DNA of 64,000 bases from Achromobacter xylosoxidans (GCF_001457475.1 NZ_LN831029.1:4836001-4900000); one strand, 5' to 3'; positions 1-10,643 are shown, numbered from the stretch's first letter. Notes: generated by a model not told the origin, from the sequence alone. Numbers and translations: made by a program.

Positions 1-1064
1 GCCGACGGGTCCATGACGATGAACGGCACCCGTTGCACGGTGTCGTAGAACAGTTCCTTCTCGCCCAGCCAATGGTCGCCCAGGAAATCGCCATGGTCCG
101 CCGTGAACACGATGAGCGTATTACGCATCAGGCCCGCGCCTTCCATGTAGTCGAACAGCCGCCCCAGGTGGTCGTCGAGCTGGCGGATCAGGCCCTGGTA
201 GGCCGGGCGCACCACGCGCACGCACTCGTCGGTCGAGAAGCTGACGCTTTCCTCGTGCTGGCGATAGGCCGCCACCACCGGATGCGCGCCGGCCAGTTCC
301 TCGCGATTGCGCCGCACCGGCAGGCATTGGTCGGCCGTGTAGCGCTGGTGGTAGGGCGCCGGCGCCATGTAGGGCCAGTGCGGCTTGACGTAGCTCAGGT
401 GCAGCACCCAGGGCTGGCCGCCGCGCTGCTGCATGAAGCGCAGCGCCTGGTCGGTCATGTAGGCGGTTTCGGAGTGCGGCTCGGCAACGCGCGACGGCAG
501 GTGCGCGTTGCGCATGTTCCAGCCGCTGACCACCTGGCCGCGCGCGTCGACGCCGGCGATGACGTAGTCGGTCCAGGGATCGGCGCTGTCGTAGCCCTGG
601 CTGCGCAGGAAGGCTGGGTAGCCGCTTTCCTTGCCCGGCTCGTGGTGGCCGTCGTAGCGGTCGACCTCGATGAAGCCGCCGCGCGACAGCAGCGCGCCCA
701 GCTCTGAGCCGCCGTCGATCGACAGGCGCTCCATGCCGGCGCGGTCGGGAATGACGTGGGTCTTGCCCGCCAGCGCCAGGTCGCGCCCCTGCCCCGCCAG
801 GTACTCGCCCAGCGTGATCTCGTTGACCGACAGCGGCACCCGGTTCCAGGTGGCGCCGTGGCGCGAGGGATAGCGCCCCGTGTAATAGCTCATGCGCGAC
901 GGGCCGCACACGCCGGAATTGACGAAGGCGCGGTCGAAGCGCGCGCCGCGCGCGGCCAGCGCGTCCAGGCTGGGCGTCCGCAAATAGGGATGGCCATAGC
1001 AGCTCAGGTGGTCCGCCCGCAGCTGGTCGGCCATGATGAACAGCACATTCTGCACGGTACTCAT
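1..1064 (-). CDS. sulfatase / phosphoester-hydrolase family protein (partial)
   Basis: Alkaline-phosphatase-superfamily hydrolase of the sulfatase branch, which cleaves sulfate esters or, in relatives, phosphonate monoesters. It reads leftward from an ATG at 1062-1064 and runs off the left edge, so about 354 N-terminal residues are seen. Residues 53-57 are C-G-P-S-R, the CxPxR signature in which Cys is converted to formylglycine. Near residue 13 is the metal-site segment MADQLRADH, and near the left edge is HGDFLGDH, also typical of the family. No signal peptide is seen, so it is probably cytoplasmic. It starts 11 bp after the Bug-type receptor gene on the same strand, so the two are probably one operon and the receptor may supply its substrate. 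The substrate cannot be told from sequence. Confidence 0.85.
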   Translation of the reverse strand, partial: MSTVQNVLFIMADQLRADHLSCYGHPYLRTPSLDALAARGARFDRAFVNSGVCGPSRMSYYTGRYPSRHGATWNRVPLSVNEITLGEYLAGQGRDLALAGKTHVIPDRAGMERLSIDGGSELGALLSRGGFIEVDRYDGHHEPGKESGYPAFLRSQGYDSADPWTDYVIAGVDARGQVVSGWNMRNAHLPSRVAEPHSETAYMTDQALRFMQQRGGQPWVLHLSYVKPHWPYMAPAPYHQRYTADQCLPVRRNREELAGAHPVVAAYRQHEESVSFSTDECVRVVRPAYQGLIRQLDDHLGRLFDYMEGAGLMRNTLIVFTADHGDFLGDHWLGEKELFYDTVQRVPFIVMDPS

Positions 1065-1075
1065 CGTCGCCCGCC

Positions 1076-2050
1076 CTATTGCGTCGCGGTGAAGCCGGAG
1101 GCCTTCACCACCGGTTCCCATTGGGCCCGGTAGGCATCCAGGTCGCGTCCGGTGGCCGCCGCATCGGCCGCCACCGGCTCCAGGTACGAGTCGCGCACCG
1201 CCTGCTGCATGGCGGGCTCGCGCATCACGGCGGCGATGTCCTCGCCCAGCCGGACGGCCTTGGCCGGCGCCATCGCGGACGAGGCGAAGAAGGCATTCCA
1301 GCCATCGGCCGCCAGGTCCACGCCGGCCTCGCGGAAGGTGGGCACGTCGGCCAGCTCCGGGGCGCGCGCCTCGCCCGAGGTCGCCAGGATGCGGATCTTG
1401 CCGGCGCGGTGTTGCGGCAACAGCGTGTCCAGGGTGTCGACGGCCTGCGGCAGGATGCCGCCGATGAGCTCGGAAATCAGCGGCGCCGAACCGCGATAGC
1501 CCACCACCTCGGGTTCCTGCTTGAGCTCGCGGCCCAGCATCAACGCGAAGAAATGCGGCAGGCTGCCGGTGGCGGGCACGCCCACCGTGAACTGGCGCGG
1601 GTGGTCGCGCAGCCACTGGCGCAATCCGGCCACATCGTGGATCGGCGAATTGGCCGCCACCGCCAGCGCGAACTTGTAGCGGCTGACCAGCGACACCGGC
1701 TGGAAATCGCGGCGGGCATCGTAGCCCGGCTCGGCATAGACCAGCGGCGCCACCACCATTACCGCCGGATTGGCCAGCATCAGCACGTTCTGGCGCGCGG
1801 CCAGCGCATGCAGGCCCTGGGCCGCGATGCGGCCGCCGGCGCCGGTCTTGTTCTCGACCACCACCGTCACGCCGAGCCGGTCCTTCAGGCGGTCGGCCAC
1901 CAGCCGCGCGACGCGGTCGGAACTGCCGCCCGGCGGATAGCCCACCACGATGGTCAAGGCGCCGTCCAGCGGCGCCTGCTGGGCACAGGCCGGCGCGGCC
2001 GAAACCGCCGCAAGCGCCGCGAATGCGACGCGGGATATCCAATTACGCAC
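1076..2050 (-). CDS. Bug/TctC-family periplasmic solute-binding protein
   Basis: Tripartite tricarboxylate transporter substrate-binding receptor (Bug family), 324 aa, the usual length. Such receptors bind carboxylates and other small organic molecules in the periplasm; the family is hugely expanded in Bordetella and Achromobacter. A Sec signal peptide ending near APACAQQ is followed by the family motif VVGYPPGGSSD and later VVENKTGAGG. I chose the GTG at 2048-2050 because it has an AGGGAGA ribosome site just upstream and puts the signal peptide at the N-terminus; the open frame continues upstream but carries no such signal. No TctA/TctB membrane genes are nearby, which is normal for orphan Bug receptors. 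The gene is divergent from the MarR gene, its likely regulator. Confidence 0.9.
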   Translation of the reverse strand: MRNWISRVAFAALAAVSAAPACAQQAPLDGALTIVVGYPPGGSSDRVARLVADRLKDRLGVTVVVENKTGAGGRIAAQGLHALAARQNVLMLANPAVMVVAPLVYAEPGYDARRDFQPVSLVSRYKFALAVAANSPIHDVAGLRQWLRDHPRQFTVGVPATGSLPHFFALMLGRELKQEPEVVGYRGSAPLISELIGGILPQAVDTLDTLLPQHRAGKIRILATSGEARAPELADVPTFREAGVDLAADGWNAFFASSAMAPAKAVRLGEDIAAVMREPAMQQAVRDSYLEPVAADAAATGRDLDAYRAQWEPVVKASGFTATQ

Positions 2051-2179
2051 GCTAGTCTCCCTGGTGACAACGGCCCGCTGTCGGTTATGTTTGTGCTTGC
2101 CGGGCCTGGGCCTGGATAGGCGAGACGACTGTAGCGCCGCGAAGATTGCTTGATCTAATCCAGTACTTGCCATAACGAT

Positions 2180-2695
2180 ATGACCCACCCCGTCGAACAC
2201 CCCCTGGCCGGGATGCTGATGTACCAGCTGTACCAGGCCTGGGCGCAGTCCAACCCCGTTTTCGTGCGCCTGTGCGAAGGCCGTTTCGGCATCACCCGGC
2301 GCGAATGGCGCCTGCTGGCCTGTGCGATCGAGGGCGGCATCATGACCTCGGCCGAACTGGCGGCCGCCGCCAAGCTCGACCTGGCCCGCACCTCGCGCAC
2401 GCTGGGTTCGCTGTGTGAAAAGGGCTGGCTGCGGCGCCTGCCCGACAGCGCCGACCGGCGCGTGGTGCGCATCGAGGCCACCGCCGAGGGCCTGGACCGC
2501 TACCGCGCCCTGCTGCCGGAGGTCCTGCGCCTGAACGACCTGCTGGTGCAGGACCTGGACGCCGCCGAGATCGCCCTGCTGCGCGACCTGCTGACCCGTA
2601 TCGCCGGGCGCGGCCAGCGCATGGCGCAGGACAACCTCATCACCGACAAGGCCAGCCGGCGCGAAGGCGGAACGCGGCGCGCGCAATACGGATGA
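2180..2695 (+). CDS. MarR-family transcriptional regulator
   Basis: Winged-helix repressor of the MarR family, 171 aa. The central part holds the recognition region (residues about 55-95, including LAAAAKLDLARTSRTLGSL) followed by the wing sequence DSADRRVVRIEATAEG, where the D-R-R pattern is the MarR hallmark. Flanking helices form the dimer interface. It is divergent from the Bug receptor-sulfatase pair, with a 129-bp shared promoter region, so it most likely controls them and itself in response to a phenolic or carboxylate ligand. That role is inferred from position. I could not pick out a convincing palindromic operator in the shared region. Confidence 0.88.
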   Translation: MTHPVEHPLAGMLMYQLYQAWAQSNPVFVRLCEGRFGITRREWRLLACAIEGGIMTSAELAAAAKLDLARTSRTLGSLCEKGWLRRLPDSADRRVVRIEATAEGLDRYRALLPEVLRLNDLLVQDLDAAEIALLRDLLTRIAGRGQRMAQDNLITDKASRREGGTRRAQYG

Positions 2696-2766
2696 CGGCA
2701 CCCAGCCCCTTTATTTTTAAGGGGTTACCCTGATACGCTTGGGCGGCCTCCTTCTACGGACCTGCC

Positions 2767-4620
<1,854 letters not shown>

Positions 4621-4662
4621 GCCGGCGGGCGGACGTCGCGCTGGCGCCACACGGGAAGACCC

Positions 4663-4694
4663 TGTACGTACATGCTGTACGTACAGGTGTACAC
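4663..4694. promoter_or_regulatory. tandem palindromic operator upstream of the kdgT-type operon
   Basis: Two perfect copies of the 10-bp palindrome TGTACGTACA lie at 4663-4672 and 4676-4685, spaced 13 bp start to start, followed by a third partial copy, TGTACAC, at 4688-4694. The array ends 76 bp before the GTG start of the permease gene, in the expected promoter zone. Repeated symmetric sites like this are typical of cooperative repressor binding. The nearest candidate regulator is the GntR/UTRA protein encoded as the last gene of the same operon. The assignment of regulator to site is inference. Confidence 0.6.
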
Positions 4695-4770
4695 TGGCGG
4701 CTTTCAACCCCCTGACAGACGCACGCATGAACGTCTGCGCCGCGAGAAAATCCCCCTGGAGACTCCGATT

Positions 4771-5799
4771 GTGACGACCGCAACCACCCGTTCGCCCTTC
4801 TTTGGCACGATGCAGAAAATCCCTGGCGGCCTGATGCTGGTACCGCTGATCCTGGGTTCGCTGCTCGGCACCTTCGCGCCCGACGCGCTGGCCATCGGCG
4901 GCTTCACCACCGCCCTGTTCAAGAACAGCGCCCTGCCGCTGATCGCGCTGCTGATCTTCGCCACCGGCACCCACGTCAATGCGCGCACCGGCGGCCCGAT
5001 CCTGGCCACCGCCGGCACCATCCTGCTGATGAAGACGCTGGTTCCGGCCACCCTTATCATCATCCTGGGCAGCTACGTCGGCCTGGACGGCGTGCTGGGC
5101 GTGTCGATCCTGGCCATGCTGGCCGCCTTCGACAACAGCAACGGCGGCCTGTGGCTGGCCTACACCGGCCAGTACGGCGACGCCCGCGACCGTGGCGCCT
5201 ACGTCGCCAGCGCGGTCAACGACGGCCCCTTCTTCAGCCTGCTGTTCCTGGGCGCCTCGGGCCTGGCCGACATCCCCATGATCGCCCTGGTGGCGGCGCT
5301 GGTGCCGTTCCTGCTGGGCGTGCTGGTCGGCAACCTCGATCCCAAATGGCGCGACGTGCTCAAGCCCGTGCCCAACATCGTCATCCCGTTCTTCGCCTTC
5401 GCGCTGGGCACCGGCATCAACCTGGGCGCGGTCGTCAATGGCGGCGTCACCGGCCTGATCCTCGGCCTGATCATCAGCCCGATCACCGGCGGCCTGGTCT
5501 ACCTGGGCTATCGCCTGATCCTGCGCCGCGGCGGCAAGAGCGGCCTGGGCTTCGCGGCCGGCACCACCGCCGGCAACGCCATCGCCACGCCCGCCGTGGT
5601 CGCGGCCGCCGACCCCAACTTCCAGCAATACGTCTCGACCGCCACCGCGCAGGTCGCCGCCTGTGTGCTGATCAGTTCGATCCTGGCGCCGGTGCTGGCC
5701 TCGTACTTCCTCAAGCGCGCCGGTGAACTCAAGTCCGAGGACGCCGCCGACGACGCGGCGGCCGGCGGCTACCGCGAGGCGCGCGGGGAGGCCCTTTGA
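4771..5799 (+). CDS. kdgT: 2-keto-3-deoxygluconate permease family transporter
   Basis: Inner-membrane sugar-acid permease of the KdgT family, 342 aa, about ten hydrophobic segments. The N-terminal MQKIPGGLMLVPLILGSLLG matches the opening of the family, and the conserved stretch AAFDNSNGGLWLAYTGQYGD is present. I chose the GTG at 4771, which has CTGGAG upstream; an ATG at 4810 (MQKIPGG) is an alternative that still keeps the whole family domain. In E. coli KdgT imports 2-keto-3-deoxygluconate, but here it heads an operon with a DUF1537 kinase and PdxA2, so the cargo is more likely a four-carbon sugar acid such as D-threonate or D-erythronate. Its stop codon overlaps the kinase start. Confidence 0.85.
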   Translation: MTTATTRSPFFGTMQKIPGGLMLVPLILGSLLGTFAPDALAIGGFTTALFKNSALPLIALLIFATGTHVNARTGGPILATAGTILLMKTLVPATLIIILGSYVGLDGVLGVSILAMLAAFDNSNGGLWLAYTGQYGDARDRGAYVASAVNDGPFFSLLFLGASGLADIPMIALVAALVPFLLGVLVGNLDPKWRDVLKPVPNIVIPFFAFALGTGINLGAVVNGGVTGLILGLIISPITGGLVYLGYRLILRRGGKSGLGFAAGTTAGNAIATPAVVAAADPNFQQYVSTATAQVAACVLISSILAPVLASYFLKRAGELKSEDAADDAAAGGYREARGEAL

Positions 5800-7016
5800 A
5801 TCCCGCCATCGCCATCGTCGCCGACGACCTGACCGGCTCCGGCGACACCGCCGTGCAGTTCGTGCGGGCCGGCTGGACCACCCGCCTGTCGATCGACGGC
5901 GCGCACGAGGCGCTGGCCGCGCCGGCCGCCGACGACGTCGACGTGCTGGCGGTCACCACCCACAGCCGCGCCCTGCCCGCCGCGCAGGCGGGCGCGGTGA
6001 TCCGGCGCAACGTCGAGCGGCTGCGCGCCGCCGGCGTCTCGCGCCTGTACAAGAAAGTGGACTCGACGCTGCGCGGCGCCTTCAAGGCCGAGATCGACGC
6101 GGCGCGCGAGGCCTGGGGCGCGGATGCCATCGCGGTGGTGTGCCCGGCGTTCCCCGCCACCGGCCGCACCGTGGAAGACGGCGTGCTGATGGTCGGCGGC
6201 CAACCCGTCACCGCCACGTCGGCCGCCACCGACCCGGTCACGCCCGTGACCGAAAGCCATATCCCGACCCTGCTGGGCTGCGCCCACGTCGCGGCCAAGG
6301 CGGGTGAATCGCCCGAATCGCTGGCCGCGCGCATCGCGCAGGCCGGCGCCACGGTGGTGGTCGACGCCCGCGACGACGCCGACCTGGAACGCCTGGCCCG
6401 CGCCATCGGCATCCTGGGGCCGCGCGCCCTGCCGGTGGGCGCCGGCGGCCTGGCGGTGCCGCTGGCCCGTGTCTGGGCCGGCGCCGACCAGACCGCCCCT
6501 GTGGTCGTGGTGGTGACCTCGCAGCACAGCGCCGCGCGCGCGCAGGCCGCCGCGCTGCAAGCCGCCGGCGCGCGCACCTGGGCGCCGCAACTGGCGGACC
6601 TGGCCGATGACGCCGCCTGGCGCGCCTGGTGCGAACCGCTGCTGCGCGCCCACGCGCAGGACGGCGCCGACGCCGCCGGCACCCTGCTGTTGCTGGCCCC
6701 CGCCGGCCAGCGCGAAGGACTCGATTCCGACACCGTGGCGCAGCGCCTGGGCACGCTGGCCGCGCAGGCCATCGGCGCCTCGCGCGCCGCCGGCGTGGTC
6801 GCCACCGGCGGCGACGGCGCGCGCCAGGTGCTGCTGGCGCTGGGCGCCAGCAGCATCGCCCTGGTGGATGAAGTGATGGGCGGCGTACCCCTGGGCACGC
6901 TGACCGGAGGCACGGCCGACGGCCTGCCCGTGGTGACCAAGGCCGGCGGCTTTGGCGCCGAAGACGTACTGGTTCGCGCCGTGCGCGCGATCCGCGACAG
7001 GAGATTCAAGCGATGA
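5796..7016 (+). CDS. dtnK: four-carbon sugar-acid kinase (DUF1537; D-threonate kinase type)
   Basis: Four-carbon acid sugar kinase family (PF07005/PF17042), 406 aa. It begins with the family signature IVADDLTGSGDTAVQF, has KKVDSTLRG near residue 90, and ends with the glycine-rich C-terminal nucleotide site VATGGDGARQ and KAGGFGAED. Related enzymes phosphorylate D-threonate or D-erythronate at C4. The start is a TTG at 5796 that overlaps the permease stop (TTGA); a GGGGAG ribosome site sits at 5785-5790. The next gene, pdxA2, overlaps its stop by ATGA, so translation is coupled. With PdxA2 it would give dihydroxyacetone phosphate and CO2, as shown for D-threonate pathways. Which stereoisomer is used cannot be read from sequence. 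Confidence 0.85.
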   Translation: MNPAIAIVADDLTGSGDTAVQFVRAGWTTRLSIDGAHEALAAPAADDVDVLAVTTHSRALPAAQAGAVIRRNVERLRAAGVSRLYKKVDSTLRGAFKAEIDAAREAWGADAIAVVCPAFPATGRTVEDGVLMVGGQPVTATSAATDPVTPVTESHIPTLLGCAHVAAKAGESPESLAARIAQAGATVVVDARDDADLERLARAIGILGPRALPVGAGGLAVPLARVWAGADQTAPVVVVVTSQHSAARAQAAALQAAGARTWAPQLADLADDAAWRAWCEPLLRAHAQDGADAAGTLLLLAPAGQREGLDSDTVAQRLGTLAAQAIGASRAAGVVATGGDGARQVLLALGASSIALVDEVMGGVPLGTLTGGTADGLPVVTKAGGFGAEDVLVRAVRAIRDRRFKR

Positions 7017-8065
7017 CACAAACCCCCGCCCCCAAGCTGCCGCTCTTGGCCGTCACCCTCGGCGACGTGGCCGGCATCGGGCCGGAGATCACGGCCAAGA
7101 TGCTGATGGGCCATGACGAACTGCGCCAGAAGGCGCGCCTGGTCGTGATCGGCGATGTCGACGTGATGGCCAACGCGGTACGCAGCCTCGGCGGCGATCC
7201 CGCCATCGTGCGCCGCGTCGAACGCCCCGCCGACGCCACCAACACGCCCGGCACCATCGACGTGCTGCAGGCCGGCCCGTCGCTGGGCCACGTCAAGCTG
7301 GGCGAGATCAGCGCCGACGCTGGCGACGGCTCGGTGCGATTCGTCACCACCGCCTGCGCCCTGGCGCGCGCCGGCGAGGTCGACGGTATCGTCACCGCCC
7401 CGCTCAACAAGGCCGCCATGCACGCCGCCGGCCACAAATGGCCTGGCCACACCGAATTGCTGGCGCACGAATTCGGCGTCAAGACCTTCTCGCTGGTGCT
7501 GTCCGCCGGCGACCTCTACATCTTCCACGCCACCACCCACGTGTCGCTGCGCCAGGCCATCGCGGACCTGACCCCGGCGCGCATGCGCGCGGTGCTGCGT
7601 CTGGCCGGCTCGTTCGCCAAGGCCCTGGGCCGCGGCGACCGCCCGGTGGCGGTGTCGGGCCTGAACCCGCACGCCGGCGAAAACGGCATCTTCGGCACCG
7701 AGGATGCCGACATCCTGGCGCCCGCCGTGGCCGAGGCCAACGCCGCCGGCATCCTGGCCGCCGGCCCGATCCCGGCCGACGCGCTGTTCCCGCAGGCGGT
7801 GCGCGGCAAGTGGCAGTTCGTGATCGCCTGTTACCACGACCAGGGCCACGCCCCCTTCAAGGCCGTCTATGGCGACGACGGCGTTAACATCACCGTCGGC
7901 CTGCCGGTGGTGCGCGTGTCGGTCGATCACGGCACCGCGTTCGACATCGCGGGCCAGGGCATCGCCCGCGAAGACAGTCTGATCCTGGCCGCCGAGCGCG
8001 CCGCGCATCTGGCCCCCGGCTGGACGCATGTATGGGAAACTGCGCGGGCTCAAACAGGAGGTTGA
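7013..8065 (+). CDS. pdxA2: 4-phospho-D-threonate / 4-hydroxythreonine-4-phosphate dehydrogenase (PdxA2)
   Basis: NAD-dependent oxidative decarboxylase of the PdxA family, 350 aa. PdxA proper acts in vitamin B6 synthesis; PdxA2 paralogues placed beside DUF1537 kinases oxidise 4-phospho-threonate or -erythronate, which decarboxylates to dihydroxyacetone phosphate. Seen here are TLGDVAGIGPEI at the N-terminus, the metal-binding histidine segments GHKWPGHTELLAHEF and CYHDQGHAPFK, and NITVGLPVVRVSVDHGTAFD near the C-terminus. It starts within the kinase stop (ATGA) and is followed 4 bp later by the GntR gene. Operon context, not sequence alone, is the reason for calling it PdxA2 rather than the biosynthetic PdxA. 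Confidence 0.88.
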   Translation: MTQTPAPKLPLLAVTLGDVAGIGPEITAKMLMGHDELRQKARLVVIGDVDVMANAVRSLGGDPAIVRRVERPADATNTPGTIDVLQAGPSLGHVKLGEISADAGDGSVRFVTTACALARAGEVDGIVTAPLNKAAMHAAGHKWPGHTELLAHEFGVKTFSLVLSAGDLYIFHATTHVSLRQAIADLTPARMRAVLRLAGSFAKALGRGDRPVAVSGLNPHAGENGIFGTEDADILAPAVAEANAAGILAAGPIPADALFPQAVRGKWQFVIACYHDQGHAPFKAVYGDDGVNITVGLPVVRVSVDHGTAFDIAGQGIAREDSLILAAERAAHLAPGWTHVWETARAQTGG

Positions 8066-8069
8066 TTGC

Positions 8070-8963
8070 ATGGCGCCCGCCAACGCTGAAGATTTGCCCG
8101 CGCTGGACCGTTCCGGCGACGTGCCGCTGCACGCCCAGGTGGCGGCGCTGCTGCGCGGCTACATCCGCACCCGCAAGCTCGGCGCCGGCGCGCTGCTGCC
8201 CAGCGAAGCCGCCTTGTGCGAACGCTTCGGCGTGGCCCGCAGCGTGGTGCGCCAGGCCTTGTCGGCGCTGGCGGCGGAAGGGCTGATCCAGCGCGAGGCG
8301 GGACGGCCCGCGGTCGTCGCCACGCCGCGCGAGCATCGCCGCCTGGTGCAGCGTTCCACCGGCCTTTACGAACAGTTCGCGCAGTCCGGCGTGGCGCTCA
8401 AGACACGCGTGCTGGGCCTGGCGCCGGGCGAAGCGCCCAAGGCCGTGATCGAGTTCTTCGGCACCGCCGACCTGCTGCTGCTGGAACGGCTGCGACACGT
8501 GGCCGATGCGCCGTTGGCCTATGTGCGCACGTGGCTGCCCGCCGCCGCCGTCCCCGGCCTGCGCGCCGACGACCTGGCCGATGCCTCGCTGCACGGCGTG
8601 CTGACGCGGCGTTTCGGCCTGCATCCCGGCGCCGGCCGCAACCAGATCCGCGCGGTGGCCGCCGATGCCGCCTTGGCCGCGCTGCTGCAGACCGACACCG
8701 GCACGCCGCTGCTGATGCTGGAAGGCCAGGGCATGGACCAGCATGGCAAGCCGCTGGAATGGTTCAGCACCTGGCATCGCGCCGAACAGCTGGTGTTCGA
8801 CGTCGACGTCAGCGTCGGCCACGAAAGCGTGCAGCCGCGCCTGCGCGACGCGGCCGTGGCCGGCGTCGAGGCGGCGGCCGACAGCCACGATCCGCTGGCG
8901 CGCGCCCAGGCGCTGGTGGCCGAACTCTCGGCGGAACTGGCGCGCCTGCGCGCCGGCTCCTAG
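8070..8963 (+). CDS. GntR-family regulator with UTRA domain (HutC type)
   Basis: Transcription factor, 297 aa: an N-terminal GntR winged helix (residues about 15-85, with PSEAALCERFGVARSVVRQA and LSALAAEGLIQREAGRP) followed by a UTRA ligand-binding domain (LLLLERLRHVADAPLAYVRTWLP and later LEGQGMDQHGKPLEWFSTWH). I chose the ATG at 8070, with CAGGAGG eight bases upstream; the open frame extends 14 codons further into pdxA2 without a better start. It is the last gene of the permease-kinase-PdxA2 operon, so it probably senses the sugar acid or its phosphate and binds the TGTACGTACA repeats at 4663-4694. That pairing is inference. Confidence 0.9.
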   Translation: MAPANAEDLPALDRSGDVPLHAQVAALLRGYIRTRKLGAGALLPSEAALCERFGVARSVVRQALSALAAEGLIQREAGRPAVVATPREHRRLVQRSTGLYEQFAQSGVALKTRVLGLAPGEAPKAVIEFFGTADLLLLERLRHVADAPLAYVRTWLPAAAVPGLRADDLADASLHGVLTRRFGLHPGAGRNQIRAVAADAALAALLQTDTGTPLLMLEGQGMDQHGKPLEWFSTWHRAEQLVFDVDVSVGHESVQPRLRDAAVAGVEAAADSHDPLARAQALVAELSAELARLRAGS

Positions 8964-8973
8964 CTCCTGGCGG

Positions 8974-9744
8974 CTAGCGGGCGCCAACGCCCTTGTCGGC
9001 GGGCGCGTCGGGACGCAACGTCACCGCCGCGTCGCGCTCGAAGCGTCCATCCGCATCCAGTTCGCGCAAGGCGCGCCGCTCCGCCTGCGTCGGCGGCGGC
9101 GTCGGGCCGGCGCCCTGCGCGTCGAAGTCGAACGCCGTGCGCTCGCGCACTTCCTCCAGGCTGGATTCGGGGTGCCAGGACTGCAGCGCCAGCCGGCCAT
9201 TGCGCCTGACGAACACCGCGATCGGCGTCGCCACGCCGGCGAATCCGCCGCCCGAGGTCACGAAGTCCAGCCTGTCGACGAACACCCGGCGCGAATGCTC
9301 GGTACGCCAGGTGCAGCAACGCCGCGCCGTCGGCGTCATCACCGCGCCGCCGCCCCCTCCGGGCAGGCGCACCTTGGGCGCGTGCCAGTCGCCGATGCAG
9401 GAATTGTTGGCGCGGCCCGCGCCATCGATCTGGGCCGCGCCCAGGAACGCCAGGTCCATGCGGCCGCGCGTGCACAGGTCGTAGAAATCCTCGTTGGCGA
9501 AGATCGACGCGCTGTGCTCGGCCAGCACGGGATCGGAGCTGGACAAGGGGATATGCGAGGGCCGCGGATCGACCCCGCCGGCCACGTTGATGTAGACGTA
9601 GTCCCAGTCGTAGGCGCGCTTGGCCAGCAGGCAGGCCAGCATCGGCAAGGTCGAATTCACGCCGCTGAAGGTGATCTCGTCGGGCCGGATGAAGCGCGCC
9701 AGATTGGTGACGATGTACGAAAACCCCGACCATTGCTCAGCCAT
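8974..9744 (-). CDS. CoA-transferase-like subunit B (IpdB-like)
   Basis: Beta subunit of a class I CoA-transferase-family enzyme, 256 aa. It carries the glycine-rich loop RLPGGGGGAVMT typical of the family and FLGAAQIDGAGRANNS. The place where ordinary class I beta subunits carry the catalytic Glu in an E-x-G motif reads INVAGGVDP here, so I see no obvious catalytic glutamate. This resembles IpdAB-type enzymes, which hydrolyse a ring thioester in steroid breakdown instead of transferring CoA. It overlaps the alpha-subunit gene by 8 bp and is last in a minus-strand operon with a CaiB-type transferase and an enoyl-CoA hydratase. Substrate unknown; the IpdB comparison is from memory. Confidence 0.8.
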   Translation of the reverse strand: MAEQWSGFSYIVTNLARFIRPDEITFSGVNSTLPMLACLLAKRAYDWDYVYINVAGGVDPRPSHIPLSSSDPVLAEHSASIFANEDFYDLCTRGRMDLAFLGAAQIDGAGRANNSCIGDWHAPKVRLPGGGGGAVMTPTARRCCTWRTEHSRRVFVDRLDFVTSGGGFAGVATPIAVFVRRNGRLALQSWHPESSLEEVRERTAFDFDAQGAGPTPPPTQAERRALRELDADGRFERDAAVTLRPDAPADKGVGAR

Positions 9745-10591
9745 TCGCCTCTCCCGCGTGCGTCCGCGCCTGGGCCCGCATTTCCGGCGCCGAGGCCAGG
9801 TGCGCCGCCAGGTCGCCGTCCTTGTCCATGTAGGCCTGCACCGCCGGATAGTCGATGGCATAGTCCGGCCAGCATGAGCCGGGCCAGGCCGAGCGCGGCA
9901 GCACCGTGTACGCCTGCACCATGAAATACGGCACCAGCGTGGCTTCGGGCTGCGCCTCGAACACGGCGCTGTCCACCCGCTTCTCGGCCACCACCAGCAC
10001 GCTGCCGGCGGCGCGCGACATGATGCGGTCCCAGTGCGCCGTGCCGTGCACCCGCACATTGCCCCGCGCATCCACTTCCGAGGCCTGGATCACGGCAAAG
10101 TCCGGCCGCACCGCCGGGATCACCCAGGTGCGCTCGCCGCTGCCATAGGGATCGTCCAGGCAGTGCCAGCCGTTCAGCGCCGGCAGGTCGCTGCCGTGCA
10201 GGCCGCCGCAGGGCTGGAACGGCACGCCATAGGCGGCGGCCCGCAGGCCCGCCGTCAGGCTGGCGCAGGCGTGCTCCTCCAGCTCGACCTCGCCGCGCTC
10301 GATGGCCTTGCGGTACCACGGCGCCAGGCCGAAGTTGCCTTCCATCGCCACGATGCCCGCGCGCACGCGCCGCAGCGCGCCGGCGCGGCAAAGGATGTCG
10401 ACGTCATAGCCCGGCGACTGTTTGACAAGTTCCAGGTTGCGCCGCCCTTGGCGGACCAGTTCGCGCACGAAGGCGAACGGCCCCCGGTGCAGGAAGCTGC
10501 CGCCCAGGGCGATCGACGCGCCGTCCGGCACCAGCGCGGCCAGTTCGGCCAGCGAGCGCTGCTTGTGTGCCTGATTGAATCCCGAACCCAT
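9737..10591 (-). CDS. CoA-transferase-like subunit A (IpdA-like)
   Basis: Alpha subunit partner of the preceding gene, 284 aa. It contains the family opening LVPDGASIALGGSFLHRGP, the region VAMEGNFGLAPWYRKAIERG, and the CoA-site GGLHGSDLP. I chose the ATG at 10589-10591, which has a GAGGAG ribosome site; a further upstream ATG only adds nine residues and lacks one. Its 3' end overlaps the beta gene start by 8 bp, so the two are translated together. With the enoyl-CoA hydratase 52 bp upstream it looks like part of a catabolic route for an aromatic, alicyclic or steroid-type acid, activated by the CaiB-type transferase at the head of the operon. Confidence 0.82.
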   Translation of the reverse strand: MGSGFNQAHKQRSLAELAALVPDGASIALGGSFLHRGPFAFVRELVRQGRRNLELVKQSPGYDVDILCRAGALRRVRAGIVAMEGNFGLAPWYRKAIERGEVELEEHACASLTAGLRAAAYGVPFQPCGGLHGSDLPALNGWHCLDDPYGSGERTWVIPAVRPDFAVIQASEVDARGNVRVHGTAHWDRIMSRAAGSVLVVAEKRVDSAVFEAQPEATLVPYFMVQAYTVLPRSAWPGSCWPDYAIDYPAVQAYMDKDGDLAAHLASAPEMRAQARTHAGEANG

Positions 10592-10643
10592 GCCGTCTCC
10601 TCGCCAGGGCCTGTTCACACTAAAAGGAGCCGGGCCGGCGTGC

